Below, piece by piece: positions 52,194-62,036 of a stretch of 64,000 bases of DNA; the stretch's first letter is position 1, and every line of letters starts with the position of its first letter. Origin of the DNA: SCGC-AAA076-P13 sp964276235 (GTDB lineage: Bacteria > Pseudomonadota > Gammaproteobacteria > Magnimaribacterales > D2472); assembly GCA_964276235.1 (NCBI GenBank), contig CAXYEK010000001.1:496001-560000 (forward strand). The letters run 5' to 3'. The translations under genes and the position numbers were made by a program. The notes under the pieces are model-generated. The model searched no databases, was not told the origin of the DNA, and saw only the letters and a list, made by a program, of their open reading frames with translations.

Positions 52194-53321
52194 CTAAAGT
52201 TTTTTATTCAGATTGATTAAAATATCTGTGTAAATATCTCTTAAAATTTTTATATCTGATATTTTTACATGCTCATCTATTTGATGCATTGTTTCATTAA
52301 GTGGCCCTAACTCAACAATTTCTGTGCCCATTTTTGCAATAAAACGACCGTCCGATGTCCCACCTTTTGCATTTAAATCAGGAGAATATCCTGTTATATC
52401 TTCAATAGACTTGATAACGGTATCCTTTAGGTTATTTTCAATAGTTAAATAGGGAAGGCCGCTCAACTTCCAATCTATTTCATACTCAACTTTAAGATTT
52501 TTAAGAATAGATTCCAATTTTTCAATCAATGATTCTTGCGAAGATTCTGTTGAATATCTAAAATTAAAAAGCATATCTAGCTCTCCCGGAACTATATTTT
52601 TTGCGCCGGTACCAGAATGTATATTTGAAATTTGAAAGCTTGTAGGTTGAAAAGCATCATTTCCATTATCCCAAACAGTATTTTTTAACTCAACAATAAC
52701 TTCCCCTGCAGAGAAGATAGGATTTTTAACATTTTCAGGATAAGCGATATGACCCTGCTTACCAATAATTTTAAGAGACCCTCCTAAAGAACCTCGTCTA
52801 CCTATTCTTATACTATCACCAACCTTGTTATATGAAGTTGGTTCTCCAACAAGACATAAATCAATTTTTTCATCTTTCTCGATCATGTCATCAACTATTT
52901 TGTCTATAAAGCCATCAGTAGCGTCTCCTTCCTCATTAGAAGTAAGAAGAACAGCTATTCTAAAATTAAGATCAGGATTGGAAGAAAAGAACTGATCAAG
53001 GGAATCTAGAAAAGCAGCGATTGAAGCTTTCATGTCAGCAGTGCCTCTACCATATAATAAATCACCATCAATGTGACCTGAAAAGGGAGGATGACTCCAT
53101 TTATCCCTTGGTCCAGTTGGAACTACATCAGTATGTCCAAGGAAGCAAAAAAGTTTTCCCTTAGTACCATAAGTCGCATAAAGATTTTCTACGTTTAGAT
53201 AATTAATTCTTTCACAATTAAAATTTAACTTATTAAGCCTATCTTCAATCAAGTCAAAACACCCTTCATCTTTAGGGGACAAGGACTCTATCCTTAATAA
53301 TTTTTGAAGAAACTCAATCAT
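52194..53321 (-). CDS. dapE: Succinyl-diaminopimelate desuccinylase
   Basis: DapE hydrolyses N-succinyl-LL-diaminopimelate, giving LL-DAP for lysine and peptidoglycan synthesis. The 375-residue M20 di-zinc protein has FLGHTDVVPTGPRDKW with the first His, LYGRGTADMKASIAAF with the bridging Asp, LLTSNEEGDATDG with the catalytic Glu, and the last His in LGPLNETMHQIDE. It overlaps dapD by 8 bases and lies downstream in the map-glnD-dapD-dapE run. Confidence 0.95.
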   Translation of the reverse strand: MIEFLQKLLRIESLSPKDEGCFDLIEDRLNKLNFNCERINYLNVENLYATYGTKGKLFCFLGHTDVVPTGPRDKWSHPPFSGHIDGDLLYGRGTADMKASIAAFLDSLDQFFSSNPDLNFRIAVLLTSNEEGDATDGFIDKIVDDMIEKDEKIDLCLVGEPTSYNKVGDSIRIGRRGSLGGSLKIIGKQGHIAYPENVKNPIFSAGEVIVELKNTVWDNGNDAFQPTSFQISNIHSGTGAKNIVPGELDMLFNFRYSTESSQESLIEKLESILKNLKVEYEIDWKLSGLPYLTIENNLKDTVIKSIEDITGYSPDLNAKGGTSDGRFIAKMGTEIVELGPLNETMHQIDEHVKISDIKILRDIYTDILINLNKKL

Positions 53322-54225
53322 TAGAATGAAGCTCAGAATTTAACTCAACTGATAGTTGATTCGGTTTAGCAATTACTTTTCCATTTAATGAGTTTCTAAT
53401 AAAAACTAGGTTGGAATAGTTAGATAGTTCAGAGCCTTTCATTACTCCTTTAGAACCTTCATCATCAAAAAGTTCTATCTTTGTTCCCGCAGTAATATAC
53501 AAGCCTGCTTCAACAATACAATTATCTCCCAAAGGTATACCCAGTCCGGAATTAGCTCCCAATAGACAGTTCTCGCCAACTGAAATTTTGATATCATTGC
53601 CTCCAGAGAGAGTACCCATAGTACTGCATCCACCACCTAGATCAGAATTGTTTCCAATTATGACGCCAGCGGATATTCTCCCTTCAATCATTGCTTTACC
53701 GAGAGTGCCAGCATTAAAGTTAACAAAACCCTCATGCATAATTGTTGTTCCTGAACTCAAATAAGCTCCAAGCCTTACTCTTGATGCATCAGCAATACGA
53801 ACATTCTTTGGGATAATATAGTCAGTTAGACAAGGAAATTTATCTAAGGACCTAATAAATAACTTCCCATCCTCTAACTTAGATTTTGAGAGTCTTTCAT
53901 CTATCTCGTTAATTGCAATTGGACCTTGATTTGTCCATGCAACATTTGGCAAAACACCAAATAAACCATCTAGATTAATTGAATTAGGAGTAACAAATTT
54001 ATATGAAATAAGATGAAGTTTTAAATAAGCAGAGGAAATATCTTTAATTGACGAATCAAGATCTTTTTCACTCCAGACTAACTCTACAATTTCTTTATTA
54101 GTGTCTAAATTTTTAAAATTATAACTATCAGTTTTTTTTCCATCAAAATCTATACTAGGATAAAAGACATCAAGAATATCTCCAGATTTAGATTTGTTTA
54201 GAATTCCTGTAGCCTCTATTTTCAT
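53314..54225 (-). CDS. dapD: Tetrahydrodipicolinate N-succinyltransferase, Pseudomonas-type
   Basis: DapD succinylates tetrahydrodipicolinate, just before DapE in the succinylase branch of lysine synthesis. The 303-residue product has an N-terminal domain unlike E. coli DapD (GDILDVFYPSIDF), then a left-handed beta-helix with DASRVRLGAYLSSGTTIMHE, FVNFNAGTLGKAMIEGRIS and NSDLGGGCSTMGTLSGG, the pattern of the DapD family found in Pseudomonas-like gammaproteobacteria. It lies between glnD and dapE. DapB, DapD and DapE together cover three steps of the pathway in this window. Confidence 0.93.
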   Translation of the reverse strand: MKIEATGILNKSKSGDILDVFYPSIDFDGKKTDSYNFKNLDTNKEIVELVWSEKDLDSSIKDISSAYLKLHLISYKFVTPNSINLDGLFGVLPNVAWTNQGPIAINEIDERLSKSKLEDGKLFIRSLDKFPCLTDYIIPKNVRIADASRVRLGAYLSSGTTIMHEGFVNFNAGTLGKAMIEGRISAGVIIGNNSDLGGGCSTMGTLSGGNDIKISVGENCLLGANSGLGIPLGDNCIVEAGLYITAGTKIELFDDEGSKGVMKGSELSNYSNLVFIRNSLNGKVIAKPNQLSVELNSELHSND

Positions 54226-54259
54226 CGCTTAATTTAAGTTCAATTTTTTTTAGTTCAAT

Positions 54260-56767
54260 TTAAATGGTTTCTTTTAGTACTCTTGAAATCTTATTTATTT
54301 TCTTTGAAGACACTAAAGATGAGGTAGTATCCTCGATTTCAAATGTATCTTCAACACTATCACCCAATGTATTGATTCTTGCTGAGTATATAGAAACATC
54401 ATTGTCTTTAAATACTTGGGCTATTCTGCCAAGTAATCCAGGACTATCAGATGTTTCAATTGTTAAAAGGTTTTTACCTTTCTGTGGTTCTTCAATGCTT
54501 GTTATAGAGGTACTCTTTTTGAAGCTTTTTGAGATTTCTTTTCTTGCTAAAGGCTTTGTTTTAAGTACCGAATAATTATTAAAGTTTTCTTTAATTCTAA
54601 TAGCTACTTCTTTGCATTCGTTAATATTCAGAGACCTATTATGATGAGAAAATTTAGTTATAAATGTATTAGCAGCTATTTCCTTATTAGAACTTGTAAA
54701 TATACTAGCATCAATTATTTCCAATCCAGAAGACTCTAAGACTTTAACCAACTTAAGGAAAAGCCCCTCAGAATTTTCAACTTTGACAAAGACCTCAACC
54801 AAATTATTAAAACATTTACGACAACCTACGGTAAGATTTGACTTTTCTTTAAGCACTAACGAGCTTTGCCATTTCAATTTATCAGAAGTATTTTTATTGA
54901 AATAGCTATCATCAAATAGTTGCAAATACTCATTAATATCTTCTTTTAATGAGATATCAAAAAATTCTAAAACACTTTTCTTTCTGTCTTTAGTTATTTC
55001 TTCAGATGTTTTAATGGGCTCTTTATTTAATCTCGATCTAGTTAATAAAAAAAGATCTTTTAAAAGTCCGTGCTTCCATCCATTCCAAAGTGCAGGGTTG
55101 GTAGCTCTTATATCGTTTACTGTCAATAAATATAAATAATCCAACCTCTCAGAATTAAGAACTATTTCTGCAAAAGATTTAATGGTCTCGGGATCTGAAA
55201 TATCTTTTTTTTGTGAAATAGATGACATTTGCAAATGATTTAAGACTAACCATGAAATAAGATTTGCATCAGCAATAGATAAACCAATTTTTCTAGCAAA
55301 AATCTTACTAGTTTGAGCACCAATTTCTGAATGATCTCCACCTTTACCTTTCCCTAAGTCATGGAAAAGTCCAGCTAGATATAAAATTTCTATTTTTGGT
55401 AACTTATTTATTAATTCATGTTCGAGTTTAAATTCATCTTGTTGAAGAATTTTTAATTGCCTCATATTTCTGACAACTTTAAAGGTATGCTCATCAACAG
55501 TGTATACGTGAAATAAATCAAATTGCATCTGTCCAACCACTTCACTGAATTCATGAATATAGGCTTGAAGTATCCCGAGATTTTTCATGGTTTTTAAAAT
55601 CGAAGATAAATTGTGTTTAGAACGTAAAATTTTTAAAAACTGTGACGCAAAAAAACTATTGTTTTTAAAATCCTTATCAATAAGATGAACATTTTTTTTG
55701 AGCAATGCCATGCTAGGAGTATCTATTGCTTTAATTTTTTTACTTTTTCCAATAACTATAAATACTTCAAAAATAAGATTTTTTCTTTCCGAAAGAGGAC
55801 CTTTTTTTATTCCAACTTTATTGCCTTTTGTATAAAGCTCACCTAAATCTTTAGTTAATGAAAAAGTATTTTTTTCTATAAAACTTTCAAATACTAAGTT
55901 ATTAAAATCAGATATAACAGATGCATTGCTATAGAATTCTTGCATCATTTTTTCTACAATTTTTTTGTTTGTAGATTCTTTTATGTTCGCTTTTTGAGAG
56001 ATGTCTATTTGAGTTTCAAAATTTAATCTATTTCGCTTATTTAATATATTAGTTGCAAACCTTAATGTTTTAATAAAATTATAAGAGGAAGTTGCAGAGT
56101 CAATTTCATTCTTAAATTCTTTTGATTTTTTTATTTCTGAATAATTTTCTAAATCAAAACAATGCTGAAGAATCCATAGTGCTGTTTGAAAGTCCCTTAA
56201 AGTACCAGGAGACTCTTTAAGATCCGGCTCTAAATTAAACTCAGTAGAAAAAAATGATTCATGTCGATTTTTTTGTTCATCAGATTTGGCATTAAAAAAT
56301 TTTTTCTTTCTCCATGCTTGATTTAGTATTTTTTTGATTTCATTATCGATATCTTTTTTGGCTATTAAAGGTCTTCTTGTTAAATATGAAGTAAATTCTT
56401 TTGGGTCCTTAGAGGAAATAATTTTTATATCTTTTAATGTTCTGACTGAATGCCCAATTTTTAGCCCTTCATCCCATAAATTTGCTATGAACTTCTCAAG
56501 ACTATCTGATTTTTTAACTTTGTTTGAATGTTTAATTATTGATAAATCAACATCTGATGATGGGAACATTTCCTTTCTTCCAAATCCACCATTTGCATAA
56601 ATAGAATAATCAGAGCCAAGTCCAAGATCATTAAAGTTAGTAATAACAATATTTTCTATAAAATTTGATCGATCTTGAAGGTACTTATCAATTAATGAAG
56701 AGTTTTTATATATCTTAGGAAAGTCGTGCCAAAAATTTTCATTAATGGTCAGCCCTTTATTTGTCAT
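54260..56767 (-). CDS. glnD: PII uridylyltransferase/uridylyl-removing enzyme
   Basis: GlnD is the glutamine sensor that uridylylates or deuridylylates PII and so controls nitrogen assimilation. The 835-residue product has the nucleotidyltransferase motif YANGGFGRKEMFPSSDVDLS (about residues 57-76), a GlnD PII-uridylyltransferase helical domain, an HD domain with LFHDLGKGKGGDHSE, and two C-terminal ACT domains (the last with DSPGLLGRIAQVF). Length compares with about 890 in E. coli. It overlaps map by 4 bases (ATGA) and is 34 bases before dapD. Confidence 0.95.
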   Translation of the reverse strand: MTNKGLTINENFWHDFPKIYKNSSLIDKYLQDRSNFIENIVITNFNDLGLGSDYSIYANGGFGRKEMFPSSDVDLSIIKHSNKVKKSDSLEKFIANLWDEGLKIGHSVRTLKDIKIISSKDPKEFTSYLTRRPLIAKKDIDNEIKKILNQAWRKKKFFNAKSDEQKNRHESFFSTEFNLEPDLKESPGTLRDFQTALWILQHCFDLENYSEIKKSKEFKNEIDSATSSYNFIKTLRFATNILNKRNRLNFETQIDISQKANIKESTNKKIVEKMMQEFYSNASVISDFNNLVFESFIEKNTFSLTKDLGELYTKGNKVGIKKGPLSERKNLIFEVFIVIGKSKKIKAIDTPSMALLKKNVHLIDKDFKNNSFFASQFLKILRSKHNLSSILKTMKNLGILQAYIHEFSEVVGQMQFDLFHVYTVDEHTFKVVRNMRQLKILQQDEFKLEHELINKLPKIEILYLAGLFHDLGKGKGGDHSEIGAQTSKIFARKIGLSIADANLISWLVLNHLQMSSISQKKDISDPETIKSFAEIVLNSERLDYLYLLTVNDIRATNPALWNGWKHGLLKDLFLLTRSRLNKEPIKTSEEITKDRKKSVLEFFDISLKEDINEYLQLFDDSYFNKNTSDKLKWQSSLVLKEKSNLTVGCRKCFNNLVEVFVKVENSEGLFLKLVKVLESSGLEIIDASIFTSSNKEIAANTFITKFSHHNRSLNINECKEVAIRIKENFNNYSVLKTKPLARKEISKSFKKSTSITSIEEPQKGKNLLTIETSDSPGLLGRIAQVFKDNDVSIYSARINTLGDSVEDTFEIEDTTSSLVSSKKINKISRVLKETI

Positions 56768-57546
56768 ATAGATTCATTACTTCTTTTTGTAAGAATTTCT
56801 ACTCCATCACTTCTCACAGCAAGAGTATGCTCCCATTGTGCAGAATTTCTTCCATCTTTAGTTTCTACAGTCCATCCATCTTTTAAGGTCTTACAGTACT
56901 TAGTACCTTGATTAATCATAGGCTCAATTGTAAAACACATACCTTCCTGAATCTGGATACCTTTACCAGGTTTGCCATAGTGAAGTATTTGAGGGTCTTC
57001 ATGATAAACATCACCTATGCCATGTCCGCAGTAATCCTCGACAACACTGTAGTAATTAGACTCTGCATGCTTTTGTATTGCATTACCGATATCCCCTAAA
57101 TAAGCTCCTGGTTTAACCACTTCAATGCCCTTATAAAGACATTCTTGTGTCACTTTTACCAATCTCTCATTATGGGGCTGACATTTACCAACTAGATACA
57201 TTTTTGAAGTATCTCCATGCCAACCATCTTTTATGACTGTTACATCAATATTAAGGATATCTCCTTCTTTTAAAATTCTATTTTGATTTGGGATTCCATG
57301 ACATATAACTTGGTTAACACTAGAGCAAATAGTTTTTTCAAATCCTCTATAACCAATATTCGCAGGAATGGCATCTTGTATATTAACTATATGCTCATAG
57401 CACTTTTTGTCTAATTCTTCGGTTGAAACTCCAGGTATAACAAAAGGCTCTATCATTTCAAGAACCTCAGCTGCTAATTTGCCAGCAATCCTCATTTTTT
57501 CAATTTGTTTTTCAGATTTTATAGATATTTTCATATTTTTTATCAT
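56764..57546 (-). CDS. map: Methionine aminopeptidase type I
   Basis: Map removes the initiator Met from nascent proteins; it is normally essential. The 260-residue product has the metal-binding residues in LNIDVTVIKDGWHGDTSKMY, YCGHGIGDVYHEDPQI and CFTIEPMINQG, ending GRNSAQWEHTLAVR. The start may be the ATG at 57546 or the in-frame one at 57534 (MKISIKSEKQ), which suits the family better. It leads the map-glnD-dapD-dapE unit. In other gammaproteobacteria it is divergent from rpsB; here it is divergent from carA. Confidence 0.95.
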   Translation of the reverse strand: MIKNMKISIKSEKQIEKMRIAGKLAAEVLEMIEPFVIPGVSTEELDKKCYEHIVNIQDAIPANIGYRGFEKTICSSVNQVICHGIPNQNRILKEGDILNIDVTVIKDGWHGDTSKMYLVGKCQPHNERLVKVTQECLYKGIEVVKPGAYLGDIGNAIQKHAESNYYSVVEDYCGHGIGDVYHEDPQILHYGKPGKGIQIQEGMCFTIEPMINQGTKYCKTLKDGWTVETKDGRNSAQWEHTLAVRSDGVEILTKRSNESI

Positions 57547-57688
57547 TTAGTATAGACAGTTGACCACTAAGTCTATAAAGTACAATTTTAATGCCAGCAC
57601 GATATTTTAGCTCATTAAAATTCAGAATTTCTTTCAATAGTCCACTTTCCTTTTTCTTCAAATCATCCTCTGTGAGAGACTTCTAATT
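57547..57688. promoter_or_regulatory. Divergent promoter region of map and carA
   Basis: This 142-base gap is one of the larger ones here. A possible plus-strand promoter is TTGACC (57560-57565) with TACAAT (57581-57586), but the 15-base spacer is short. No attenuator, arginine or pyrimidine operator, or small RNA is recognisable. Confidence 0.35.
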
Positions 57689-58810
57689 ATGTCTTTTCCC
57701 TCAATTTTAGCACTCGAGGATGGCAGTATATTCTATGGTGAGGGTTTTGGTGAAGAAAAAGTTAATGTTGGGGAAATCGTTTTTAATACATCTATGACTG
57801 GCTATCAAGAGATAATTACCGATCCTTCATACAAAAAACAAATAATTACCTTCACCCACCCTCATATTGGTAATACAGGTATCAACGATGAGGATGGCGA
57901 ATCTCCACTAATTCATGCATCTGGAATTGTAGTAAATAATTTCTGTGAAAAGCCAAGTAATTGGAGGTCGACTAAAAGTTTAGACAGTTTTTTAATCGAA
58001 CAAGGGGTAATGGCAATATCTGGAATTAATACTAGAAAACTCACAGCCCTGTTAAGAGAAAAAGGCTCAATGAATAGCTGTATAGCACCCTTATCCTTAT
58101 TAACAAAAGAAGAGGCATTATCGAAAGCTGAAGGGTTCTCTGGTTTAAAAGGTTTAGATTTGGCCAAAGAAGTCTCAACAAAGTCGCAATATAAATGGAA
58201 AGAGGGTATCTGGCCTGAATATAAAAATTCATCTAAAAGCTTTCCAATAGTAGCTTATGATTTTGGAGTAAAAGAAAATATTTTGAGACTCTTATCAGAC
58301 CATGTTGGTGAAGTCGTTGTCGTAAATGCGCAAACCTCATTCGAAGATATTATGAAACTTGAACCCAAAGGAATATTTCTATCAAATGGACCGGGTGATC
58401 CAGAGCCATGCGACTATGCAATCAAAAACATTAAAAAATTTTTAGATATTAAGATACCTATTTTTGGTATTTGTTTGGGTCATCAGCTATTAGGACTTGC
58501 TGGGGGAGCAAAGACTTTTAAAATGAAGTTTGGTCATCATGGCGCAAATCATCCTGTTCAAAATTTAGAGACGAAGGAAGTTATGATTACTAGTCAAAAT
58601 CATGGTTTTGCAGTTGATGAGAAGTCACTACCAGATAATATAGATATTTCTTATATCTCATTGTTTGATCAATCACTCCAGGGTATTGAATTTAATGATA
58701 GGCCAGCATTTAGTTTTCAAGGGCATCCTGAAGCCAGCCCAGGACCTCAAGAGATACAAACCTTATTTAAAAAATTTAGCTCTATGGTGGAGAAATATGC
58801 CAAAACGTAA
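57689..58810 (+). CDS. carA: Carbamoyl phosphate synthase small subunit
   Basis: CarA is the glutaminase that feeds ammonia to CarB for carbamoyl phosphate, needed for pyrimidines and arginine. The 373-residue product has an N-terminal domain (LALEDGSIFYGEGFG, MTGYQEIITDPSY) and a class I amidotransferase domain with the catalytic Cys in FGICLGHQLLG and the His-Glu pair in FQGHPEASPGP. Its end overlaps carB by 14 bases. Complete and typical (382 in E. coli). Confidence 0.96.
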   Translation: MSFPSILALEDGSIFYGEGFGEEKVNVGEIVFNTSMTGYQEIITDPSYKKQIITFTHPHIGNTGINDEDGESPLIHASGIVVNNFCEKPSNWRSTKSLDSFLIEQGVMAISGINTRKLTALLREKGSMNSCIAPLSLLTKEEALSKAEGFSGLKGLDLAKEVSTKSQYKWKEGIWPEYKNSSKSFPIVAYDFGVKENILRLLSDHVGEVVVVNAQTSFEDIMKLEPKGIFLSNGPGDPEPCDYAIKNIKKFLDIKIPIFGICLGHQLLGLAGGAKTFKMKFGHHGANHPVQNLETKEVMITSQNHGFAVDEKSLPDNIDISYISLFDQSLQGIEFNDRPAFSFQGHPEASPGPQEIQTLFKKFSSMVEKYAKT

Positions 58811-61800
58811 AGATATTAAATCTATCTTAATAATTGGAGCTGGCCCAATTATTATTGGCCAAGCATGTGAATTTGATTACTCGGGTGCGCAAGCATGTAA
58901 AGCTCTTAAAGAAGAGGGGTTTAGAGTAATACTCGTCAATTCTAACCCTGCAACAATAATGACAGACCCTTTGTTAGCAGATGCAACATACATAGAACCC
59001 ATTCATTGGGAATCAGTCGAAAAAATTATTGAAAAAGAAAAACCAGATGCAATTTTACCTACGATGGGCGGTCAGACAGCATTGAATACTGCATTATCCT
59101 TAGATAAAAAAGGAATTCTTAAAAAACATGGAGTTATATTAATAGGAGCTAATAGAGAGGCAATAGATAAAGCCGAAGATAGACAATTATTTGATGAGAC
59201 TATGCAAGGCATCAATATAGAGACTCCAAATTCAGGTATTGCACACTCTATGGAGGATGCATTGCAAGTGCAAGAGAATATTGGATTCCCTTGCATTATA
59301 AGACCATCATTTACTATGGGAGGAACCGGCGGAGGTATCGCGTATAACATTGATGAATTTAAAAACATATGTGAGAAAGGTTTAGAACTTTCTCCTACCA
59401 GTGAGCTTCTCATAGATGAGTCCTTAATCGGCTGGAAAGAATTTGAAATGGAAGTAGTTAGAGATTGTGAAGATAATTGCATCATTATTTGTTCAATTGA
59501 AAATCTCGATCCAATGGGTGTCCATACTGGAGATTCAATCACCATTGCTCCAGCACAGACACTTACAGATAAAGAATATCAATTGATGAGAAATGCATCT
59601 TTTAAAATCTTGAGAGAGATAGGTGTTGATACGGGAGGCTCAAATGTTCAGTTTGCTATAAATCCTGAAGATGGAAAAATGGTAGTTATTGAAATGAATC
59701 CTAGAGTTAGCCGTTCATCAGCTTTAGCTTCCAAAGCAACAGGCTTTCCAATTGCCAAGGTTGCAGCACTGCTTTCTGTTGGATATACGCTCGACGAGCT
59801 TAAAAATGATATAACTGGTGGATTAACCCCTGCTTCATTCGAACCAAGTATTGATTACATAGTTACAAAAATACCTAAATTTGCATTTGAAAAGTTTCCT
59901 CAAGCCAGTCCAAGGTTAACAACTCAAATGAAATCAGTCGGTGAAGTAATGGCCATTGGCTCTAACTTTCAAGAGTCTCTTCAAAAAGCACTATGCAGTA
60001 TGGAAGAAGATTTAGATGGTTTAAATTCTGTTGTTGATAAAAATTTGCCAAACTACGAAGATGAAATACAGTATGAGTTAACTTTTCCCGGACCTAAAAG
60101 ATTATTTTATGTTGCAGACGCCATCAGAGAAGGCTGGAGCCTTGAAAAAATTTATAATTTAACAAAAATTGATTATTGGTTCTTAGATCAAATAGAAGAA
60201 ATTATAAATTTAGAAAAGAAACTCACTAAAAAATCATTAAACGAATTAAATAAAGATAATATTTTTTCTTTAAAAGAGAAGGGTTTTTCAGATTCAAGAA
60301 TATCAAAAATTATAGATTCATCTGAAAATGACTTTAGGCAACATAGAATTAAATTAGGGATAAAACCTGTTTATCGAAGAGTTGATACTTGTGCCGCAGA
60401 ATTCGAGACTTCGACTTGTTACATGTACTCAACCTATGGAAGTGATTGTGAAAGCAATCCTTCAACAAATAAGAAAATTTTAGTTCTTGGAAGTGGGCCT
60501 AATAGGATTGGTCAAGGAATAGAGTTTGATTACTGCTGCGTTCATGCATCACTTGCAATGCAAGAAGAGGGTATAGAATCAATAATGGTTAACTGTAATC
60601 CTGAAACAGTCTCTACCGATTATGATGTTTCTAATCGATTATATTTTGAACCAATAACATCAGAAAAGATTTTAGATATTATTGATAACGAAAATCCTGA
60701 GGGAGTTATTATCCAGTTTGGAGGTCAAACTCCTTTAAAGCTTGCTGATATTCTTTCTGAAAAGGGTGTAAATATTCTTGGAACTAATGTTGATGCAATA
60801 GATAGGTCAGAAGACAGAGAACGTTTTCAGGAACTTATTGTTAAATTGAATTTAAGACAACCAAATAATGCAACTGTAAAAAATATCGAAGAAGCTTTAG
60901 TTAAAGCAGATGAAATAGGATTCCCAATCGTAGTTAGACCATCTTATGTTTTAGGGGGAAGAGCTATGCAACTTGTCCACAATCTTAAAGAGTTAGAACT
61001 TTACTTAACTGAAGCAGTTGAAGTTTCAAATAGCAAACCAATTCTTCTTGATAGTTATCTTACTGACGCAGTTGAAATAGATGTTGACGTAGTTTCAGAC
61101 GGAGTAAATATTGAAATTGGAGGAATTCTCCAACATATAGAACAAGCTGGAATCCATTCTGGAGATTCAGCATGCTCATTACCCCCATACAGCCTGTCAG
61201 ATTCTATTCAGGATGAATTATCTGAACAGTCTATCAAAATTGCTAAAGAGCTCAATGTTATAGGGCTGATGAATATTCAATTTGCGGTGAAAGATGATGA
61301 GATTTTTATAATTGAAGTTAATCCAAGAGCCTCTAGGACAGTACCTTTCATTTCAAAAGCAATAGGAACTTCCTTAGTAAAAATTGCTTCCAAGGCTATG
61401 ATTGGTAAATCATTGGATGATCAAAATTTTTCTAGCAAACTACCTGAGGGTTTATTTTTTGTAAAAGAGGCTGTGATGCCATTTGATAAATTCCCCTTAG
61501 TTGATCCTATTTTAGGTCCCGAAATGAAGTCCACTGGTGAAGTTATGGGAATAGGTCCAAGTTTTGGAGAGGCTTATGCTAAAGCTCAAAAAGGTGCCAA
61601 TAAAGTTTTACCAAGATCAGGTTCGGTATTTATAAGCGTTAAAGATTCGGACAAAAAATACTTGGATGATTTAATACCTTTGATTATTCAAAATGGCTTT
61701 GATTTAGTTGCTACGGGCGGAACGGCACAATACATAACTAATCTAAATCATAAAGTGAAAAGAATTAATAAAGTCATGGAAGGCAGGCCGCATACTGTAG

Positions 61801-62009
61801 ACAGTCTTCTCAACAAAGAAATAAACTTAGTAATAAACACAACAGAAGGTAAACAATCAATTGATGATTCAGCTTCAATAAGGAAAACAGCTTTACGAAA
61901 TAAAATATTTTGTACCACTACTATGTTTGGAGCATTTGCTGTTATGGAAGCATTGAAGGGTAAAGAATCAGACTGGACATACAGCACTCTTCAAGAAATA
62001 AATACTTAA
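58797..62009 (+). CDS. carB: Carbamoyl phosphate synthase large subunit
   Basis: CarB makes carbamoyl phosphate in two ATP-dependent steps linked by an ammonia tunnel. I start it at the ATG at 58797 (MPKRKDIKSILIIGAGPI), the usual N-terminus; the frame is open further upstream inside carA. The 1070-residue product has two ATP-grasp halves (each with an EFDYSGAQ or EFDYCCVH block and an RPSFTMGGTGGG or RPSYVLGGRAM loop), an oligomerisation domain and a C-terminal MGS-type allosteric domain (VATGGTAQYI). Length matches E. coli (1073). It is followed by greA 27 bases downstream. Confidence 0.97.
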   Translation: MPKRKDIKSILIIGAGPIIIGQACEFDYSGAQACKALKEEGFRVILVNSNPATIMTDPLLADATYIEPIHWESVEKIIEKEKPDAILPTMGGQTALNTALSLDKKGILKKHGVILIGANREAIDKAEDRQLFDETMQGINIETPNSGIAHSMEDALQVQENIGFPCIIRPSFTMGGTGGGIAYNIDEFKNICEKGLELSPTSELLIDESLIGWKEFEMEVVRDCEDNCIIICSIENLDPMGVHTGDSITIAPAQTLTDKEYQLMRNASFKILREIGVDTGGSNVQFAINPEDGKMVVIEMNPRVSRSSALASKATGFPIAKVAALLSVGYTLDELKNDITGGLTPASFEPSIDYIVTKIPKFAFEKFPQASPRLTTQMKSVGEVMAIGSNFQESLQKALCSMEEDLDGLNSVVDKNLPNYEDEIQYELTFPGPKRLFYVADAIREGWSLEKIYNLTKIDYWFLDQIEEIINLEKKLTKKSLNELNKDNIFSLKEKGFSDSRISKIIDSSENDFRQHRIKLGIKPVYRRVDTCAAEFETSTCYMYSTYGSDCESNPSTNKKILVLGSGPNRIGQGIEFDYCCVHASLAMQEEGIESIMVNCNPETVSTDYDVSNRLYFEPITSEKILDIIDNENPEGVIIQFGGQTPLKLADILSEKGVNILGTNVDAIDRSEDRERFQELIVKLNLRQPNNATVKNIEEALVKADEIGFPIVVRPSYVLGGRAMQLVHNLKELELYLTEAVEVSNSKPILLDSYLTDAVEIDVDVVSDGVNIEIGGILQHIEQAGIHSGDSACSLPPYSLSDSIQDELSEQSIKIAKELNVIGLMNIQFAVKDDEIFIIEVNPRASRTVPFISKAIGTSLVKIASKAMIGKSLDDQNFSSKLPEGLFFVKEAVMPFDKFPLVDPILGPEMKSTGEVMGIGPSFGEAYAKAQKGANKVLPRSGSVFISVKDSDKKYLDDLIPLIIQNGFDLVATGGTAQYITNLNHKVKRINKVMEGRPHTVDSLLNKEINLVINTTEGKQSIDDSASIRKTALRNKIFCTTTMFGAFAVMEALKGKESDWTYSTLQEINT

Positions 62010-62036
62010 TTAACTTTATTGTTATAAAATAAATTC

